From Treponema sp. (GTDB lineage: Bacteria > Spirochaetota > Spirochaetia > Treponematales > Breznakiellaceae): a DNA stretch of 8,585 nucleotides. A program made the translations under genes and the position numbers. Location of the stretch: contig JAISFT010000006.1 of the NCBI GenBank assembly GCA_031263435.1, positions 1 through 8,585 on the forward strand, in the 5' to 3' direction. The first letter of the stretch is position 1. Every line of letters begins with the position of its first letter. Under the pieces are notes generated by a model. It had not been told where the DNA came from and made no database searches. It worked only from the letters and a program-made list of their open reading frames with translations. Positions 6,765-8,585 of this stretch are shown one piece after another.

Positions 6765-6788
6765 TTCATTGATAGGCGGCTTTATGCT
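6762..6788 (+). promoter_or_regulatory. Weak candidate promoter of the Tp0750/Tp0751-like pair
   Basis: TTGTTC (6762-6767) and TATGCT (6783-6788) are separated by 15 bases. If used, transcription would start within a few bases of the ATG at 6800, giving an almost leaderless mRNA. That agrees with the lack of a properly spaced SD (AAGG is one base from the ATG). The spacing is short and the match poor. Confidence 0.3.
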
Positions 6789-6799
6789 ATGGTTAAGGT

Positions 6800-7363
6800 A
6801 TGGCGAATCGTAAACTGATCATTGCCCTCCTCATGGTCCCCGTCTTTTTTGCCTGTGGACGGACCGTGGAGGCGCAGGCACGGAAGGATCCCATTGATGT
6901 GAACGTGATCATTGATGGTTCCCGGTATACCCAGGACCTGGGCGTGGAAATTTCGGACTGGCTGTGCGGCTATGTGGTAGACGGTATACTGATGGAAGGA
7001 GATTACCTGCAGATCTGTATTGCCGGGGAAAAAGCCCAGACTCCCTATGCCGGCATTTTTAGGACGGAAGACAGAGAATCCCTCAAGGCCCTGCTCCGCA
7101 GAGCCTTGCCCGGTTCGGAGGCAGCGGACTTTGCGGGGGCCTTGGGGGGACTTTCCCCCGGGAAGGACCGATCCCCCCTCATGACCTACACCCTTTTGAT
7201 AAGTACCCCCCGGGGATTGTCCCCTGTCCATATAGGGACCCTTTCTTCCTATCTGCGCTTTTCCCGGGTGATGGATTTTCCCGGTTGGCGGGCGCTGGTC
7301 CTTGCACCGGATATTGGTCCCCGGGTACAGGAAGCCGCCGGGGCCTTTCTTGCAGGCCGATGA
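6800..7363 (+). CDS. Tp0750-like exported protein, divergent von Willebrand A-type domain
   Basis: 187 residues. The N-terminus has a short basic part (NRK) and a hydrophobic core LIIALLMVPVFFAC. Cys19 after FFA fits a relaxed spirochaetal lipobox; cleavage after VEA or AQA by signal peptidase I is the alternative. The mature part opens with IDVNVIIDGSRYTQDLG, then IQI-like strands and LMTYTLLISTPRGL, the alternation of hydrophobic strands and helices of a vWA/Rossmann-type domain. The MIDAS motif DxSxS is only partly present (D39-G-S41-R-Y43). In T. pallidum Tp0750 is the partner of pallilysin and is reported to bind and degrade host proteins; whether that holds for this organism is unknown. 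An in-frame TAA two codons upstream fixes ATG 6800-6802 as the first possible ATG start. It overlaps the next gene by four bases (ATGA, 7360-7363), so the pair is co-translated. Assignment rests on position and general features. Confidence 0.75.
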   Translation: MANRKLIIALLMVPVFFACGRTVEAQARKDPIDVNVIIDGSRYTQDLGVEISDWLCGYVVDGILMEGDYLQICIAGEKAQTPYAGIFRTEDRESLKALLRRALPGSEAADFAGALGGLSPGKDRSPLMTYTLLISTPRGLSPVHIGTLSSYLRFSRVMDFPGWRALVLAPDIGPRVQEAAGAFLAGR

Positions 7364-8585
7364 TCCGGAATTTTTTTAAAGCCGCAGGTATTGTCCTGGC
7401 CGGCGTTACCGCTTTGGGCCTGGGCTTCCTGATATCCCAGCCCCAGGATCGTTTGATGTCGGCGAGGAACCGTGATCTCCGGCAGCGGCGGATCATTATT
7501 CCGCGGGAGAACAGCGCCGGAGACCCGGAATACGATTCCCCGGCGGAGCGGATGGCCTATGAAGACAGCATCAGTACCAAGATCGCCCTGCGGGACGGGG
7601 AGGTTGTCTTGTCCATCCTGAATCAGGATTTTGACGGAGATCCTGCGGAGGAGCAGATCATCGCCTACCGGGATTATCAGGAAAGAGAAGGGCCGGTCCA
7701 TATTGCCTATGTCGATTACGATGAGAGCCAGCGGGTATACCGGCGGGTTTGGGAGGCCCCCACCTCCGTTACCGTGCCCCTTACTCTTTCTCTGAGTACC
7801 CAGGATCTGATCGGGGATCGGAGTATTTGCATCGTCGTTACCGGTATGGAGAATCAGGGAACCCAGACCCTGACGGTCTTTCATCATCCTGCCGGTGATG
7901 CTTCCCGGACCGGACCGGAAACCCGTGTAACCGGAGCTGGGGAATTTTTTACCAGGATTGCCGATCTGCGCATAGAAGGTTCTATCCGTATCCGGGAAAT
8001 AGAACGGCCCCAGTCCTACCAGTTGGGACTTTCCCGGGGGGCAAGTTTTCCCATCGCTGTCTACGGACATGATGCGGAATCCCAAAACATTCTGGATCAG
8101 GTAGAGATTATATACGATTACATTCCTGCAAGCGGACGCTACGAACAGAGCAGAATAACCAAGGTGCCGGGAAGCCAGATTGAGCAGCGCCGCCTGCGGG
8201 AACTTTTAAGCGGCGCCCCCGGGGTCTTCGAAGATTTTATTCATGATCTGTGGTATTTTGTGGGACCCCAGGGAACTCTGGACAGCAGACAGTATATCTA
8301 TTTTGATTCCGACAAGCGGGAAATAATTTTTTTTGGCGACGGGGCCCAGCAGGTTTTCAATTGGCAGACTTCAAACCCCACCCGTTACGGTCTTTACGCG
8401 GCGGGTCAAAATATTCCGGTAACGACCCTGAGACGGACGATTGATATTGAACTTGAGTCCCTGGACAGCATTCGCGTCAAGGTATTTGAGGATGTGCGGC
8501 TCAAGATACGGGCCGATAATACCTGGGATGGTTCTTACCACCGGGCGCTTCCGGCCATGACGGATCTTTCCGAATCCCAGGACCG
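7360..8585 (+). CDS. Pallilysin (Tp0751)-related protein, 3' end outside window
   Basis: At least 408 residues, open to the window end; T. pallidum Tp0751 is about 237. A hydrophobic segment at 7-26 (KAAGIVLAGVTALGLGFLI) acts as signal or anchor. No lipobox Cys follows, so anchoring by this segment is plausible. Residues about 80-175 hold ILNQDFDGDPAEEQIIAYR, an acidic D-x-D-G-D loop as in calcium-binding FG-GAP/VCBS-type repeats, echoed by TQDLIGD at 148-153. Residues about 290-400 are beta-rich (QYIYFDSDKREIIFFGDG, VFNWQTSNPTRYGLY, LRRTIDIELESLDSIRVKV, TWDGSYHRALP). I take this as the counterpart of the Tp0751 lipocalin-like domain. No HExxH appears in the visible part, so protease activity is not supported. 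The start overlaps the stop of the Tp0750-like gene. Family call is by synteny and pattern; the long N-terminal part may be an ancestral feature. Confidence 0.75.
   Translation, partial: MIRNFFKAAGIVLAGVTALGLGFLISQPQDRLMSARNRDLRQRRIIIPRENSAGDPEYDSPAERMAYEDSISTKIALRDGEVVLSILNQDFDGDPAEEQIIAYRDYQEREGPVHIAYVDYDESQRVYRRVWEAPTSVTVPLTLSLSTQDLIGDRSICIVVTGMENQGTQTLTVFHHPAGDASRTGPETRVTGAGEFFTRIADLRIEGSIRIREIERPQSYQLGLSRGASFPIAVYGHDAESQNILDQVEIIYDYIPASGRYEQSRITKVPGSQIEQRRLRELLSGAPGVFEDFIHDLWYFVGPQGTLDSRQYIYFDSDKREIIFFGDGAQQVFNWQTSNPTRYGLYAAGQNIPVTTLRRTIDIELESLDSIRVKVFEDVRLKIRADNTWDGSYHRALPAMTDLSESQD

Noticed and set aside
7249..8085. 278-codon minus-strand open frame
   Set aside because: Antisense to the Tp0750/Tp0751-like pair, which overlap properly and have export signals. 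The product is Pro/Gly-rich without family features.
1..8585. tRNA, rRNA, CRISPR array, intact insertion sequence or riboswitch
   Set aside because: I saw no cloverleaf, spaced direct repeats, transposase reading frame or known riboswitch core on either strand. The non-coding gaps are all under 200 bases.

Overview
The window looks like chromosome of a treponeme-type spirochaete of moderate-to-high GC, possibly a termite-gut or related lineage. The main reason is gene content and order: a pyruvate,phosphate dikinase (PPDK)-like gene, an uncharacterised gene, the cytoplasmic filament gene cfpA, and a divergent pair resembling Tp0750 and Tp0751 (pallilysin). From memory this is the TP0746-TP0751 neighbourhood of Treponema pallidum. 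The CfpA-like protein, a spirochaete-specific family of matching length, is the strongest marker. Species assignment is inference.

Layout. (a) 1-272: AT-richer left end with the 3' end of an unrecognised + strand gene and a short non-coding gap. (b) 273-569: a broken fragment of a phage terminase large subunit on the minus strand. It abuts a perfect 36-bp palindrome (575-610) that sits just behind the PPDK-like gene. (c) 618-4368: a tight two-gene minus-strand unit. The upstream gene encodes an unknown N-terminal domain, an Ala/Lys/Pro linker and a C-terminal domain that I read as HPr-like. The downstream gene encodes the PPDK-like protein. They are 10 nt apart, and the first stop codon runs into the second gene's Shine-Dalgarno sequence. 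(d) 4369-4558: intergenic region with a strong intrinsic terminator for cfpA, an 8-bp inverted repeat and a 27-bp (33 bp with flanks) AT-rich palindrome, all upstream of the two-gene unit. (e) 4559-6610: cfpA, minus strand, with a good SD and a near-consensus promoter. (f) 6611-6799: divergent promoter region. (g) 6800-8585: a + strand pair overlapping by ATGA, a small exported Tp0750-like protein and a Tp0751/pallilysin-like protein cut by the window end.

How the genes may work together. The most interesting reading is in (c). The PPDK-like protein keeps the phospho-carrier histidine and the PEP/pyruvate barrel residues, but most of the ATP-site residues of classical PPDK appear replaced. 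That makes it resemble PTS Enzyme I functionally: PEP to His, without the ATP/Pi half-reaction. Its coupled neighbour has an HPr-like domain with a His and a Ser where HPr has His15 and Ser46. Together they could be a non-canonical PEP-dependent phosphorelay encoded beside the cytoplasmic filament gene. This comes from reading motifs by eye and needs alignment and structure prediction. The + strand pair belongs to an envelope/adhesion theme. The visible pallilysin homologue has no HExxH motif, so it is unlikely to be a zinc protease.
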